Of a stretch of 64,000 nt of DNA, positions 17,303 to 25,886 are shown one piece after another (position 1 is the first letter of the stretch; each line of letters opens with the position of its first letter). The position numbers were made by a program, and so were the translations under genes. Source of the stretch: Caballeronia insecticola (GTDB taxonomy: Bacteria; Pseudomonadota; Gammaproteobacteria; Burkholderiales; Burkholderiaceae); NCBI RefSeq assembly GCF_000402035.1, contig NC_021294.1, forward strand, positions 434,001 through 498,000. The letters run 5' to 3'. Below the pieces are notes generated by a model that made no database searches, was not told the DNA's origin, and saw only the letters and a program-made list of their open reading frames with translations.

Positions 17303-18093
17303 GCGACTGGATTCTCTTGCGCGGCCTCACGCGCGAAACGCGTCACTGGGGCGAGTTCGAGGCGGCGCTGGCGGCACACGGACTCGTCGCGGCGGGCGAG
17401 CGTGTCGTGTTCATCGATCTGCCGGGCAACGGCGTCGAGCATGAGCGTGAAACGCCGCGCTCGGTCATCGCGATGATGGATTTCGTGCGCGCGCGCGCCG
17501 CGTCGCTCGACGTGCGCCTTCCTTGCCGCGTGCTGGCGATGTCGCTCGGCGCGATGATCGCGACCGCGTGGGCCGAGCGTCATCCGCATGAGATCGCGCG
17601 GCTTGTGCTGATCAATACGAGCATGCGGCCGTACGCGCGCATGCGCGAGCGCCTGCGTCCTGCTGCGTGGCCGCTGCTCGCGCGCATCGCGCTGAACTGG
17701 ACGCAGCCCGAACGATGCGAAGCGCTGATTCATCGTCTGACATGCAATCGCCGCGATTCGCTCGATGCGGACATCGCGCAATGGGCGCAATGGCGGCGCA
17801 CACAAGGCGCGAGTGCGGGCAATGCGTTGCGACAACTTCTCGCCGCAGCGCGTTTTTGCGCGCGGGGTGATGCGCCGCGTTGTCCTGTGCTGTTGCTTTC
17901 GTCGGCGGCGGATGAGTTGGTCGATCCGGTTTGCTCCGCGCGCGTCGCGGCGCAATGGCGCGCGGCGCACGCAGTGCATGCGTGGGCCGGCCACGACCTT
18001 CCGCACGACGACGCCCACTGGACCTGCGATGCAATCGTCGCCTGGCTCGCGGAGCACGACGTGACATCGCATGCGCGCGTGACAAGTGTGTGA
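17299..18093 (+). CDS. Alpha/beta hydrolase
   Basis: A 264-aa hydrolase with nucleophile elbow AMSLGA (S82, a G-to-A variant of GxSxG), an acidic residue in SSAADELVD and the catalytic histidine in WAGHDLPHDD. FIDLPGNG forms the oxyanion-loop region. It is translated from an ATGA overlap with the M14 peptidase. Substrate unknown; BioH-like esterases have similar organisation. Confidence 0.82.
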   Translation: MSDWILLRGLTRETRHWGEFEAALAAHGLVAAGERVVFIDLPGNGVEHERETPRSVIAMMDFVRARAASLDVRLPCRVLAMSLGAMIATAWAERHPHEIARLVLINTSMRPYARMRERLRPAAWPLLARIALNWTQPERCEALIHRLTCNRRDSLDADIAQWAQWRRTQGASAGNALRQLLAAARFCARGDAPRCPVLLLSSAADELVDPVCSARVAAQWRAAHAVHAWAGHDLPHDDAHWTCDAIVAWLAEHDVTSHARVTSV

Positions 18094-18567
18094 CGAATGC
18101 GTGACAAGAGCATTTCGCGACTCGTGCTGTCGGGCGATTTGAAAACGTCGTAACGGATCGTCAATACGGGCTCGCATGCATTGCGTTACCTTTCGAACGG
18201 CACGATGCTGTCGCCTGAATCGGTCGACTATTCCGATTCAGAGCGTCGATTCAATCGGCCATTGGAACGGGGAATGAAACCCCGCACAAACGCGTTAATA
18301 CTTAATGTCCACCAGCATTTCGCGCGAGTTTTGCAGCGAATAGCGTCAAGATTGGTGTTATTTCGTCCGAGCGCGTCCCATTCCAGCCACGCCTAGGGGT
18401 ATTCTCGTGTTGCAACGCAGCATCGCATTGCGTATGCTGTTTTAAGCGGGCGACTGGGTCGCCTGAGGATCACTTCAACAGCAACTCATAAGCAAACGCC
18501 GGTAATCAAGGGCGTTCGTCGGAGGAGGCAGCAGGCCTTACGGACGTAGCTTGAAGGAGCCGCAAAA
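18094..18567. other. 474-bp non-coding gap with several inverted repeats
   Basis: No convincing gene. Four inverted repeats follow one another: TGAATCGG/CCGATTCA (18216-18240), CGGGG/CCCCG (18268-18284), CAGCAT/ATGCTG followed by TTTTAA (18418-18439), and GGCGAC/GTCGCC (18449-18463). It is less GC-rich than its surroundings. It could hold a small RNA or a structured leader of the next gene, or both. Confidence 0.45.
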
Positions 18568-18807
18568 ATGGAACTGACCACATCGTCGAAGCCGACGCTG
18601 CACGTCTTCCATCAGGAAGGCGGGTGGCACTGGGGCATCACCGTCGAAAGGACGGCGGGAGGCGGAATGAAGGTCGTCGCTTATAGCGATGACGGCTTCG
18701 ATTCCGAGGAGCAGGCGCGCGAGGACGGCGAGTACGTCCTGCGTTCGGAAGACTGGCGCTCGCGACAAAGCTTCGGCCGCGGCGAGCGGCGTCACGGTTA
18801 TTCCTGA
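18568..18807 (+). CDS. Small cytoplasmic protein, unknown function
   Basis: A 79-aa protein behind an excellent GAAGGAG ribosome-binding site. It reads as a real, compact protein (LHVFHQEGGWHWGITVERTAGGGMKVVAYSDDGFDSEEQAREDGEYVL), with no signal peptide or membrane segment and a basic C-terminus. I recognise no named domain. It follows a long structured gap, suggesting RNA-level or condition-dependent control. Confidence 0.75.
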   Translation: MELTTSSKPTLHVFHQEGGWHWGITVERTAGGGMKVVAYSDDGFDSEEQAREDGEYVLRSEDWRSRQSFGRGERRHGYS

Positions 18808-18953
18808 GCAGGGCGGCGCACGTCTGTCCTGCTTTATTCAACACGTTTCATCTCCCCGCTGTATTTCTTCGCTGTAATCCCTTCTCGCCGCACTTTTCCC
18901 CGCACCCGAAACGCGCGACACTGAACGCACCTTCATTCGACGAGGCGCGCCGC

Positions 18954-19853
18954 ATGTCATCCGTTGCCGATTCCGCCCACGCGAGTCCCGGCGATTCGCG
19001 TTTCGCCGTGCGCCGCATGACGCAGCCCGATGTTGCCACGGCGCTCGAATGGGCCGCGTCGGAAGGATGGAATCCCGGCCTCGACGACGCGCGCGCGTTC
19101 TTCGCCGCCGACCCGCACGGCTTTTTCGTGGGCACTTGGGACGGCGCGCCAATCGGCTGCGTCTCGGCGATCGCCTATGGCGATGCGTTCGGCTTCATCG
19201 GTCTCTATATCGTGCGTCCGGAATGGCGCGGCAAGGGCTTCGGCATGCACTTGTGGAACGCGGGCATGGCGTATCTCGGCGCGCGCAATATCGGGCTCGA
19301 CGGCGTGCTCGCCCAGCAGCCCAACTATCGCAAGTCCGGATTCGTGCTGGCGTATCGCAACGTGCGTTACGAGGGCGTCGCGTGCACGAGCGACGAAGCG
19401 GCCGATGGCATCGCAATCGCCGATGCGTCCGGCGTTCCCTTCGAACGCATGCTCGACTACGACACGCACATGTTCGCCTTCCCCCGCGCGGCGTTTCTGC
19501 GCGCGTGGCTCGCACCCAATCGCGAGCACGGGCGCGCGTGCGTCGCGCTCGACGACGACGGCCATAGCGTGCGCGGCCTAGCCGCAATCAGGCGATGCGG
19601 CACCGGCCATAAGATCGGACCGCTCTTCGCCGACGATCTGCCGACCGCACGCGCGCTGTATCGCGCGCTCGTCGCCGGCGTGCCGGGCGAACGCGTGTTC
19701 CTCGACGTTCCCGAAAGCAATCCCGCGGCGCTCGCGCTGGCTGTCGAACACGATATGCAGAGCGTGTTCGAAACGGCGCGCATGTACACGCACGCGGCGC
19801 CTGACGTGCCGCTCGCGCGCGTGTTCGGCGTGACGACCTTCGAACTCGGCTGA
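18954..19853 (+). CDS. GNAT-family N-acetyltransferase with C-terminal YitH-type domain
   Basis: A 299-aa protein. The N-terminal GNAT domain (about 15-140) has the acetyl-CoA-binding signature RGKGFGMHLW preceded by IGLYIVRPEW. The C-terminal half (RGLAAIRRCGTGHKIGPLFADDLPTARALYRAL) matches the second acetyltransferase-like domain found in YitH-type proteins. Start ATG 18954 follows GAGG. Substrate unknown. Confidence 0.85.
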   Translation: MSSVADSAHASPGDSRFAVRRMTQPDVATALEWAASEGWNPGLDDARAFFAADPHGFFVGTWDGAPIGCVSAIAYGDAFGFIGLYIVRPEWRGKGFGMHLWNAGMAYLGARNIGLDGVLAQQPNYRKSGFVLAYRNVRYEGVACTSDEAADGIAIADASGVPFERMLDYDTHMFAFPRAAFLRAWLAPNREHGRACVALDDDGHSVRGLAAIRRCGTGHKIGPLFADDLPTARALYRALVAGVPGERVFLDVPESNPAALALAVEHDMQSVFETARMYTHAAPDVPLARVFGVTTFELG

Positions 19854-19860
19854 CGCGCGC

Positions 19861-20055
19861 TCAGGCGGGCGGCGCGCCTTCGTGGAACATCGTCTTCAGT
19901 TGCGCGCGCAATTCGGGCGTGTCCGTGTGCTGATGGACGCTGATCGCGTGCTGCACGGCGGCTTCCATCAGTTCGTCGTCCGAGTCGGCGCTCAAGGCGA
20001 CGGTGCAATTCATATCGCTTGGGCACTCGCGGCAATCGATGTACTTGCGTGTCAT
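19861..20055 (-). CDS. DUF1059 protein
   Basis: A 64-aa protein with KYIDCRECPSDMNCTVALSADSDDELMEAAVQHAISVHQH, the short DUF1059 family. Three cysteines and several histidines could hold a metal. ATG 20055 has GAGGAGG. It is convergent with the GNAT gene. Function unknown. Confidence 0.82.
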   Translation of the reverse strand: MTRKYIDCRECPSDMNCTVALSADSDDELMEAAVQHAISVHQHTDTPELRAQLKTMFHEGAPPA

Positions 20056-20179
20056 GGCATCCTCCTCGCATGAGACGCTGATTCAAGTATAGGCGGCGCG
20101 TGAGCGCGGCGGCTCGGTGTTTGCACGCTTTTGCGCACTCCGGTAACGTGTGACGTCTGTGTCACTCGCGGAACCGCTC

Positions 20180-20824
20180 ATGAGCCACGATCACGATCAC
20201 CACGACCACGACCACGCCGGCAGCGCGTTGCCGGAAATGGACCTGCGCGTGAAGGCGCTCGAATCGCTGCTGGTCGAGAAGGGTTACATCGATCCGCAGG
20301 CGCTCGACGTTTTCATCGAAACCTACGAGCATAAAGTCGGGCCGCGCAACGGCGCGCGCGTGGTTGCGAAGGCGTGGAGCGATCCGGGCTATCGTGCGTG
20401 GCTGCTCGACGACGCCTCGGCTGCCATCGCCTCGCTCGGCTTTACGGGACGACAAGGCGAGCACATGGTCGCGCTCGAAAACACGGAGGACGTACATAAC
20501 ATGGTCGTCTGCACATTGTGCTCGTGCTATCCGTGGTCGGTGCTCGGCCTGCCGCCCGTGTGGTACAAGTCGGCGCCGTATCGTTCGCGCGCGGTCATCG
20601 ATCCGCGCGGCGTGCTCGGCGACTTCGGCGTGCAGTTGCCGGAACATGTGGAACTGCGCGTGTGGGACTCGACCGCCGAGGTCCGCTATCTCGTCATACC
20701 GATGCGTCCCGCCGGCACGGATCATCTCGACGAAGCCGCGCTCGCCGATCTCGTCACACGCGATTCGATGATCGGCACCGGACTCGCGCTGAGTCCGTCG
20801 CAGGCCATGGGAGCATCGGCATGA
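20180..20824 (+). CDS. nthA: Nitrile hydratase alpha subunit, cobalt type
   Basis: A 214-aa subunit of the enzyme that hydrates nitriles to amides. The metal-claw motif C111-T-L-C-S-C116 ([11 protein letters not shown]) has Thr at the second position, which marks non-corrin cobalt rather than iron enzymes. [14 protein letters not shown] and [17 protein letters not shown] are conserved family segments. The N-terminus begins with [12 protein letters not shown], a histidine-rich tract that may help metal loading. ATG 20180 has only a weak Shine-Dalgarno. Its stop overlaps the beta-subunit start. No amidase gene is adjacent. Confidence 0.93.
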   Translation: MSHDHDHHDHDHAGSALPEMDLRVKALESLLVEKGYIDPQALDVFIETYEHKVGPRNGARVVAKAWSDPGYRAWLLDDASAAIASLGFTGRQGEHMVALENTEDVHNMVVCTLCSCYPWSVLGLPPVWYKSAPYRSRAVIDPRGVLGDFGVQLPEHVELRVWDSTAEVRYLVIPMRPAGTDHLDEAALADLVTRDSMIGTGLALSPSQAMGASA

Positions 20825-21499
20825 ACGCGGCGCACGACATGGGCGGCATGCAGGCCTTCGGTCCAATCGAGGCCGATGCGTGCGACGCGCCGGGCGCATC
20901 GCCCTTTCACGCGGACTGGGAGCGGCGCGTGCTGGCCGTCACGCTGGCGATGGGCGCGACGCGGCAATGGAACATCGACACATCGCGCGCCGCGCGCGAA
21001 AGTCTGCCGCCCGCGCAATATCTCAACAGCAGCTACTACGAAATCTGGTTCGAGGGCTTGAAGAAGCTGCTGATCGCGAAGGGACTCGCAAGCGAAGCCG
21101 AGATCGCCACTGGCCGCTCGCAAGGCGCGCCGTTGCCTGACGTGATCGCGTTAAAGGCCGCCAACGTGAGCGCGGCGCTGCTGCGTGGCGCGCCGGTCGA
21201 TCGTCCGGCCACGAAGCCCGCGCGCTTCTCCATTGGCGACGACGTTCGCACGAAGCTGATCAATCCGCCGACACATACGCGCTTGCCAGCCACGCTATTG
21301 CCGCGGCAAGCTTGGCCGCATCGTCGCTGTGCGCGGCACGCATGTTTTCCCCGACGAAAACGCGCTCGGTCACGGCGAGCATCCGCACTGGCTCTATACG
21401 GTGCGCTTCGATGCCGCCGAGCTTTGGGGGCCGGACACGACTGCATCGTCCGTATGTGTGGATTGCTGGGAGCCTTATCTCGATGCCGCGCGCGCATGA
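20821..21499 (+). pseudogene. nthB: Nitrile hydratase beta subunit, frameshifted
   Basis: From ATG 20821 (ATGA overlap with alpha) the reading frame gives a normal beta subunit, [15 protein letters not shown] to INPPTHTRLP. At 21285-21292 the sequence GCCAGCCA is a 4-bp tandem duplication. Beyond it, the conserved C-terminal barrel is readable only in the next frame: RYCRGKLGRIVAVRG, GEHPHWLYTVRFDAAELWG and WEPYLDA, to a TGA at 21497-21499. Without correction the original frame gives about 228 aa with a scrambled last third, ending at 21504. Removing four bases restores a full-length family member. Real mutation or sequencing error cannot be told apart here. Confidence 0.88.
21285..21292 (+). 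repeat. GCCA tandem duplication causing the nthB frameshift
   Basis: Two adjacent GCCA units (21285-21288 and 21289-21292) sit exactly where similarity to beta subunits changes frame. A single GCCA would give HTRLPRYCRGKLG, matching the family. Confidence 0.85.
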
Positions 21500-21500
21500 C

Positions 21501-22292
21501 ATGACCATCGACGAACCGAAGCTGCAGGAACTGCGCGCCGCACTGCCCGAATTGCCTTTCGACGACCAAGGCCCTGTATTCCGCGCTCCGTGGGAAGCGC
21601 AAGCTTTCGCGATGACGCTCGCCTTGCATGAACGCGGCGTGTTCACGTGGCCGGAATGGGCGCATGCGTTGAGCGAGGCGATCAACGAAGCGCAGGCGTC
21701 GGGCGACCCCGATCTCGGCGACACGTACTACGCGCACTGGCTGCGCGCGCTCGAGCGCCTGAGCACGGCGAAAGGCTGCGTGAGCGGGGAGATGCTGGCG
21801 CAACGGCGCATCGAGTGGGACGAAGCCGCGCGCGCGACGCCGCATGGCCAGCCGATCGCGTTGAAGCGCACGCTCACCGCCGCGACGCTCGCCGCGTACC
21901 GTGCGGCGATCTACCGGATCCACGCGCAGCCCGACATCGATATGAAGATCGGCATCGCCAATGCCGCGGTCGCGTCGTTGCTGGCGCGGCATGAATCGGA
22001 GAGCGCAGTGTTCGTGACGGCGTTCAATCCGTTCGGACACGTTCTTTCACCCGAAGACAACGCGGCCCGGCAACACAGGCTGATCGAGCGCGTGGAGCGC
22101 ATGGGCCTGCAAGCGTTGCCCGGTGCGGGTATCGATCCGCTGAACATCTGGCTTGCCGAGACGAGTCTGCTCGTGCTCGGCGCGACGCCCCAGATCGCCG
22201 ATGCGCTGATGACGGAGTTCGGCCAGAATGCCGTCGTTTTCGTCGATAGCGCGGGGCTGCCGCAACTGCGTCTGCATCCGGACTACCACTGA
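21501..22292 (+). CDS. Nitrile hydratase activator (P14K-like) fused to DUF3293
   Basis: A 263-aa protein. Residues 1-122 are the nitrile hydratase accessory/activator domain (LPELPFDDQGPVFRAPWEAQAF, LHERGVFTWPEWAHALS, GDTYYAHWLRALERL, ATPHGQPI), which aids cobalt insertion. Residues about 128-261 match DUF3293 (FVTAFNPFGHVLSPEDNAARQ, FGQNAVVFVD). Standalone activators are about 100-150 aa, so this is a fusion. ATG 21501 is 2 nt past the beta stop; an in-frame ATG at 21483 would add 6 residues. The junction is continuous with no stop or frameshift. Confidence 0.85.
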   Translation: MTIDEPKLQELRAALPELPFDDQGPVFRAPWEAQAFAMTLALHERGVFTWPEWAHALSEAINEAQASGDPDLGDTYYAHWLRALERLSTAKGCVSGEMLAQRRIEWDEAARATPHGQPIALKRTLTAATLAAYRAAIYRIHAQPDIDMKIGIANAAVASLLARHESESAVFVTAFNPFGHVLSPEDNAARQHRLIERVERMGLQALPGAGIDPLNIWLAETSLLVLGATPQIADALMTEFGQNAVVFVDSAGLPQLRLHPDYH

Positions 22293-22313
22293 TCAGTTTA
22301 TTGGGAGCATCAC

Positions 22314-22700
22314 ATGCCGCTCGTTCGAATCGATTTGCAGAAGGGCAAGGACAGTGCTTATCGCAAGGCTATCGGCGAGGTTGTGTACGACGCAATGCGC
22401 ACCACGCTCGACGTGCCCGAGAACGATCGCTTCCAGATTGTCGCGGAGCATGACGCGTCGGATCTGATCATCGACCGCACGTATCTCGGCATCCAACGTA
22501 CCGACGATTGCATCGTGATCCAGGTCACGCTCAACGAAGGCCGCGACCTCGCGAAGAAAAGCGCGTTCTACAAGGCCGTCGCCGATGGCCTGCACGAGCG
22601 GCTCAAGTTGCGGCGCGAGGATGTGTTTATTGGTCTCGTCGAAGTGAAGAAGGAGAATTGGTCGTTTGGAAATGGCGAGGCGCAGTACGCAGCCAAATGA
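22314..22700 (+). CDS. Tautomerase-superfamily protein
   Basis: A 128-aa protein beginning MPLVRIDL. After Met removal, Pro-1 would be the catalytic base of the 4-oxalocrotonate tautomerase/MSAD superfamily. The length matches the fused two-beta-alpha-beta type with internal duplication (second half starting near DCIVIQVTLNEGRD). A GGGAG lies 6 nt before ATG. It is 21 bp after the activator gene and overlaps the next gene by 4 bp. Substrate unknown. Confidence 0.87.
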   Translation: MPLVRIDLQKGKDSAYRKAIGEVVYDAMRTTLDVPENDRFQIVAEHDASDLIIDRTYLGIQRTDDCIVIQVTLNEGRDLAKKSAFYKAVADGLHERLKLRREDVFIGLVEVKKENWSFGNGEAQYAAK

Positions 22701-23401
22701 ATGCAGCGCGTGATCGAGTCATCGAAGCCTTGCAACCGCTTCCGCTTCCCGCCGGCGCGCCCGTCGACGTGCGCGTCTGGCTCGTCGCAATCGACGTTGC
22801 GTTGCCACTCAACGATACCGGCCTCGCCGTGCTGCATGCGGATGAACGCGCACGGGCGGCGCGCTTTCTGCGTCATGAAGACGCAGCGCGTTTCTGCATC
22901 GTGCGCGCGGCGTTGCGACATGTGCTCGCGGCCCAAACCGGCGACGATCCCGCGCGCCTCACGTTCGACGCCGGTCCGAACGGACGGCCCACATTGGCGC
23001 ACGCGGACGCGCCGGACTTCAACGTGTCGCATTCCGGCGAATATGGCCTGATCGCGGTGTCGCACGAAAGACGCGTCGGCGTCGATATCGAGGCGGCGCG
23101 CGCGGCGTTCGATTGGCGCGAACTGGCGTCGTCGGTGCTGGCGGAGCGGGACCGGCATGAAATCGACGCCATGCCGGAAGGCGCGCAAAGCGACGCGTTC
23201 TTCGATTGCTGGACGGCGAAGGAAGCGGTATTGAAGGCGCACGGCGTGGGCATCGGCGGCGGCGTTATCGCGATGGATGGCTTCTCCGTGCTGCCGCGCG
23301 AGCTTGGCCGCTATGCAGTCGATCGCCGGGCGGGCGCGTTCGAGGCCTCGGCGCTGGTCGCGCCAACGGGCTACGCGGCGGCGCTGGCATGGTCGGTTTG
23401 A
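22697..23401 (+). CDS. Sfp-type 4'-phosphopantetheinyl transferase
   Basis: A 234-aa enzyme that transfers phosphopantetheine from CoA to carrier-protein serines. Motifs are PNGRPTL, FNVSHSGEYGLIAVS (about 108-122), GVDIE (128-132) and W172-TAKEAVLK. The size and motif spacing are those of Sfp rather than AcpS. ATG 22697 overlaps the tautomerase stop (ATGA). No polyketide or peptide synthetase gene is in the window, so its carrier-protein target is elsewhere. Confidence 0.9.
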   Translation: MNAARDRVIEALQPLPLPAGAPVDVRVWLVAIDVALPLNDTGLAVLHADERARAARFLRHEDAARFCIVRAALRHVLAAQTGDDPARLTFDAGPNGRPTLAHADAPDFNVSHSGEYGLIAVSHERRVGVDIEAARAAFDWRELASSVLAERDRHEIDAMPEGAQSDAFFDCWTAKEAVLKAHGVGIGGGVIAMDGFSVLPRELGRYAVDRRAGAFEASALVAPTGYAAALAWSV

Positions 23402-23415
23402 TGCGCGTCAGCTAT

Positions 23416-23922
23416 CTAAGCCACTTTAGAACGCGCAATATCCCGATGCGTGAGATAAAGCCGCAGATCGAATTCGATCTGATGGTAGCCCGGCTGCATC
23501 AGCTCGCACAGGCGATAAAACGCCTTGTTGTGATCGCTTTCCTTCAGATGCGCGAGCTCGTGCACGACGATCATCCGCAAGAACTCGGGCGCCGTATCCC
23601 GAAACAGCGATGCGATGCGAATCTCCTTCTTCGCCTTGAGACGCGCGCCCTGCACGCGCGAAATGGCGGTGTGCAGACCGAGCGCGTGACGCAGCACGTC
23701 GAGCTTGCTGTCGTAAAAAACCTTGTCGATGGCGGGCGCCACCCGCAGAAACTCCTGTTTCAGGTCTGAGCAATAGTCATAGAGCGCGCGATCGGACTGC
23801 ACCGCGTGCTTGCTCGGATAGCGTGCATCGAGATAAGCGCCCAATTGTTGTTGGGCGATCAATCGGCGCACCTTGTCCTGCAGCGTGTTTGGGTAGGCGC
23901 TCAGGTATTTCAGGTGTTGCAT
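23416..23922 (-). CDS. YgjP-like zinc metallopeptidase-domain protein
   Basis: A 168-aa protein with H121-E-L-A-H125-LKESD-H131, the zinc site of the YgjP/WLM-type family. Preceding helices (DKVFYDSKLDVLRHALGLHTAISRVQG) agree with that fold. No signal peptide, so cytoplasmic. It converges with the phosphopantetheinyl transferase gene. Physiological substrate unknown. Confidence 0.83.
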   Translation of the reverse strand: MQHLKYLSAYPNTLQDKVRRLIAQQQLGAYLDARYPSKHAVQSDRALYDYCSDLKQEFLRVAPAIDKVFYDSKLDVLRHALGLHTAISRVQGARLKAKKEIRIASLFRDTAPEFLRMIVVHELAHLKESDHNKAFYRLCELMQPGYHQIEFDLRLYLTHRDIARSKVA

Positions 23923-24185
23923 GACGGCCAGTTCGGATAATTGCGTTCAATGCCCCCGCATGCGCGTGACGGCACGAAACGCGTATTTCAGCGTTCCGCC
24001 GCGAAAATCGCGCAGCACTCTAGCAACCATTTTAGTCAACGCTGAGCCGCCTCGCCGTCGTTGTGATCACGGCGGTGTTTCGGCGGTCGAAATTGCGTAA
24101 GTTTCTGTATCCACCCGGCCCCATTTGACGGCGCTGTGCGAACATGCGCGCTTTCTTGGCAAGCGCGTATCAGGCGGGTTTCTTC

Positions 24186-24707
24186 ATGGCATCGAGCAAG
24201 GCGCATCACGCGACCGGATGGGCAGCGGGTCTCATCGCGGCGGCAATCGTGACGGCGATGGAAAAGTCGGCGGGCGCGGGCGCTGGAGTGTTGTCGGGGA
24301 TGCTCGCGCTGCTTGCGGGCGTTGCCGGCGCCACCGCGCCCGACTGGCTCGAAGTTGCGTGGTGGTCGCGCGCCCGCAGGCTCTGGATCACGCATCGCAC
24401 GCTGACGCACTGGGGCGTCGGCTGGATCGCACTGCTCGCGTTTTCGTATCACTGGCTCGGGCGGCATCCGGCGGCGCCGGTCGGGTTCGGCTTCGCATGC
24501 GGCGGGCTCATGCATCTGCTCGCCGACTGGCCGAATCCGCTCGGCGTGCCGTGGATCGGCGCGCGCCATTCGCTCAATCTATGGACGAGCGGGCATTGCG
24601 ATCTGATCGTCGTGGGTGCGGCGTGGGCTGCCGCGCTGTTTGTTGTCGACGATGTCTGGTTTCATCATGCCTATGGCCGCATGCTGCTGAATGTGCTGCG
24701 GATCTGA
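24186..24707 (+). CDS. YdjM/DUF457-type inner-membrane metal-dependent hydrolase-like protein
   Basis: A 173-aa membrane protein with about four hydrophobic segments. It has the pattern of the LexA-regulated YdjM family: SSKAHHATGW near the N-terminus, WITHRTLTHW and GGLMHLLADWPNPLG, whose His and Asp residues are likely metal ligands. ATG 24186 is preferred since family members begin close to the K/G-H-H motif; ATG 24144 would add 14 residues. Enzymatic activity has not been firmly established for the family. Confidence 0.78.
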   Translation: MASSKAHHATGWAAGLIAAAIVTAMEKSAGAGAGVLSGMLALLAGVAGATAPDWLEVAWWSRARRLWITHRTLTHWGVGWIALLAFSYHWLGRHPAAPVGFGFACGGLMHLLADWPNPLGVPWIGARHSLNLWTSGHCDLIVVGAAWAAALFVVDDVWFHHAYGRMLLNVLRI

Positions 24708-24735
24708 GCACGCCATCGCGAGGAGCACCATTCTC

Positions 24736-25230
24736 ATGCAATCGAACCGGGCGCGCAGGCGCGTCATTTTCTCGTCCGTCGCGTTGTGCGCGATGTTCGC
24801 ACTCGACGGCTGCGCGGGCTTCTTCAATCGCGACACGATGCGCGTGAGCGTCGCGGGCATCGAGCCGCTGGACGGGCAGGGCCTCGAAATGCGCTTTGCC
24901 GTGAAGCTGCGCGTGCAGAACCCGAACGAATCGCCGCTCGACTTCGACGGCGTCGCGCTCGATCTCGACCTGAACGGCCGCCCGTTCGCGAGCGGCGTGA
25001 GCGACCAGCGCGGCACGGTGCCGCGCTTCGGCGAGAGCATCGTGTCTGTGCCGGTGACGGTGTCGGCATTCTCGGTCGCGCGTCAGGCGTTCGGCTTCGC
25101 GACAGGCAACACCGTCAACAAGGTTTCGTACGCGGTGCGCGGCAAGCTCGCGGGCGGCGCGTTCGGCGGCGCGCGCTTCTCGGACACGGGCTACGTCGAT
25201 CTTCCGGCGAGCGGCGCGTCCGGCTACTGA
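24736..25230 (+). CDS. LEA type 2 (WHy-domain) lipoprotein
   Basis: A 164-aa exported lipoprotein. The basic start MQSNRARRRVIF and hydrophobic stretch end in lipobox LDGC. A single LEA-2/WHy domain follows (LEMRFAVKLRVQNPNESPLDFDGVALDLDLNGRPFASGVS), with the conserved N-P-N. Such proteins are linked to desiccation and stress tolerance, but bacterial roles are poorly known. AGGAG lies upstream. Its last 7 bp overlap the 3' end of the convergent cupin gene. Confidence 0.85.
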   Translation: MQSNRARRRVIFSSVALCAMFALDGCAGFFNRDTMRVSVAGIEPLDGQGLEMRFAVKLRVQNPNESPLDFDGVALDLDLNGRPFASGVSDQRGTVPRFGESIVSVPVTVSAFSVARQAFGFATGNTVNKVSYAVRGKLAGGAFGGARFSDTGYVDLPASGASGY

Positions 25231-25661
25231 GGCGAGGCGGCATCCGGCGGAAGGTTGGGGTCGTAAGGCACGACGCGTTCGGCCTCGTTGGCGTCGTTGC
25301 GCGCGACCACCGCGCGGGCCGGCTCCGTCGCGCTCAAATTGAACGGCTGATGCGGCACGCCGGGCGGAATGAAGAGAAAGTCGCCCGGCTCGCTCACGAC
25401 CGATTCGCTCAAGCCCAGCCCGTAACGCGTCTCGACGCGCCCTTCGAGCACGTAGATGCCGGTCTCGTAACCGCAATGCACATGCGGCTCGCCATGTCCG
25501 CCCGGCGGCACGACGACGAGATGCATCGACAAGCCCCGCGCGCCCGCCGTCGCCGCCGAAAGCCCGATGAAGTACGGCAGCCGCTGAACCGTTGCGATCT
25601 CCTGCTGCGGCCGCACGGCGACGACCGTTTGCGGCACTGCATCTTCCTTCGAATCCTGCAT
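25224..25661 (-). CDS. Cupin-domain protein
   Basis: A 145-aa single-domain cupin. Metal-binding motif 1 is GGHGEPHVHCGYETGIYVLEGRVETRYG and motif 2 is EPGDFLFIPPGVPHQPFN. No DNA-binding domain. Overlaps the end of the LEA-2 gene tail to tail. Substrate unknown. Confidence 0.85.
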   Translation of the reverse strand: MQDSKEDAVPQTVVAVRPQQEIATVQRLPYFIGLSAATAGARGLSMHLVVVPPGGHGEPHVHCGYETGIYVLEGRVETRYGLGLSESVVSEPGDFLFIPPGVPHQPFNLSATEPARAVVARNDANEAERVVPYDPNLPPDAASPQ

Positions 25662-25886
25662 GGCGGCTCCTTGGCTCGGCGTGACGCGCTCTCATCGACA
25701 ATAGCCGAAAGCCGATGTCGCGCAAAGGTCACGCGCGGCGGCTAACGTAACGACGGTGCGGCGCGCTTTCGTTGTGCACCTGCACATGCCCGATGCGCGG
25801 CTAAAGGCGCGCCCCGGCGCATAATCTCTGTGAACTAGAAGAGCGGGACTCAACGGCATCGCAACCGAAAGCCTCGGGAGGACACC

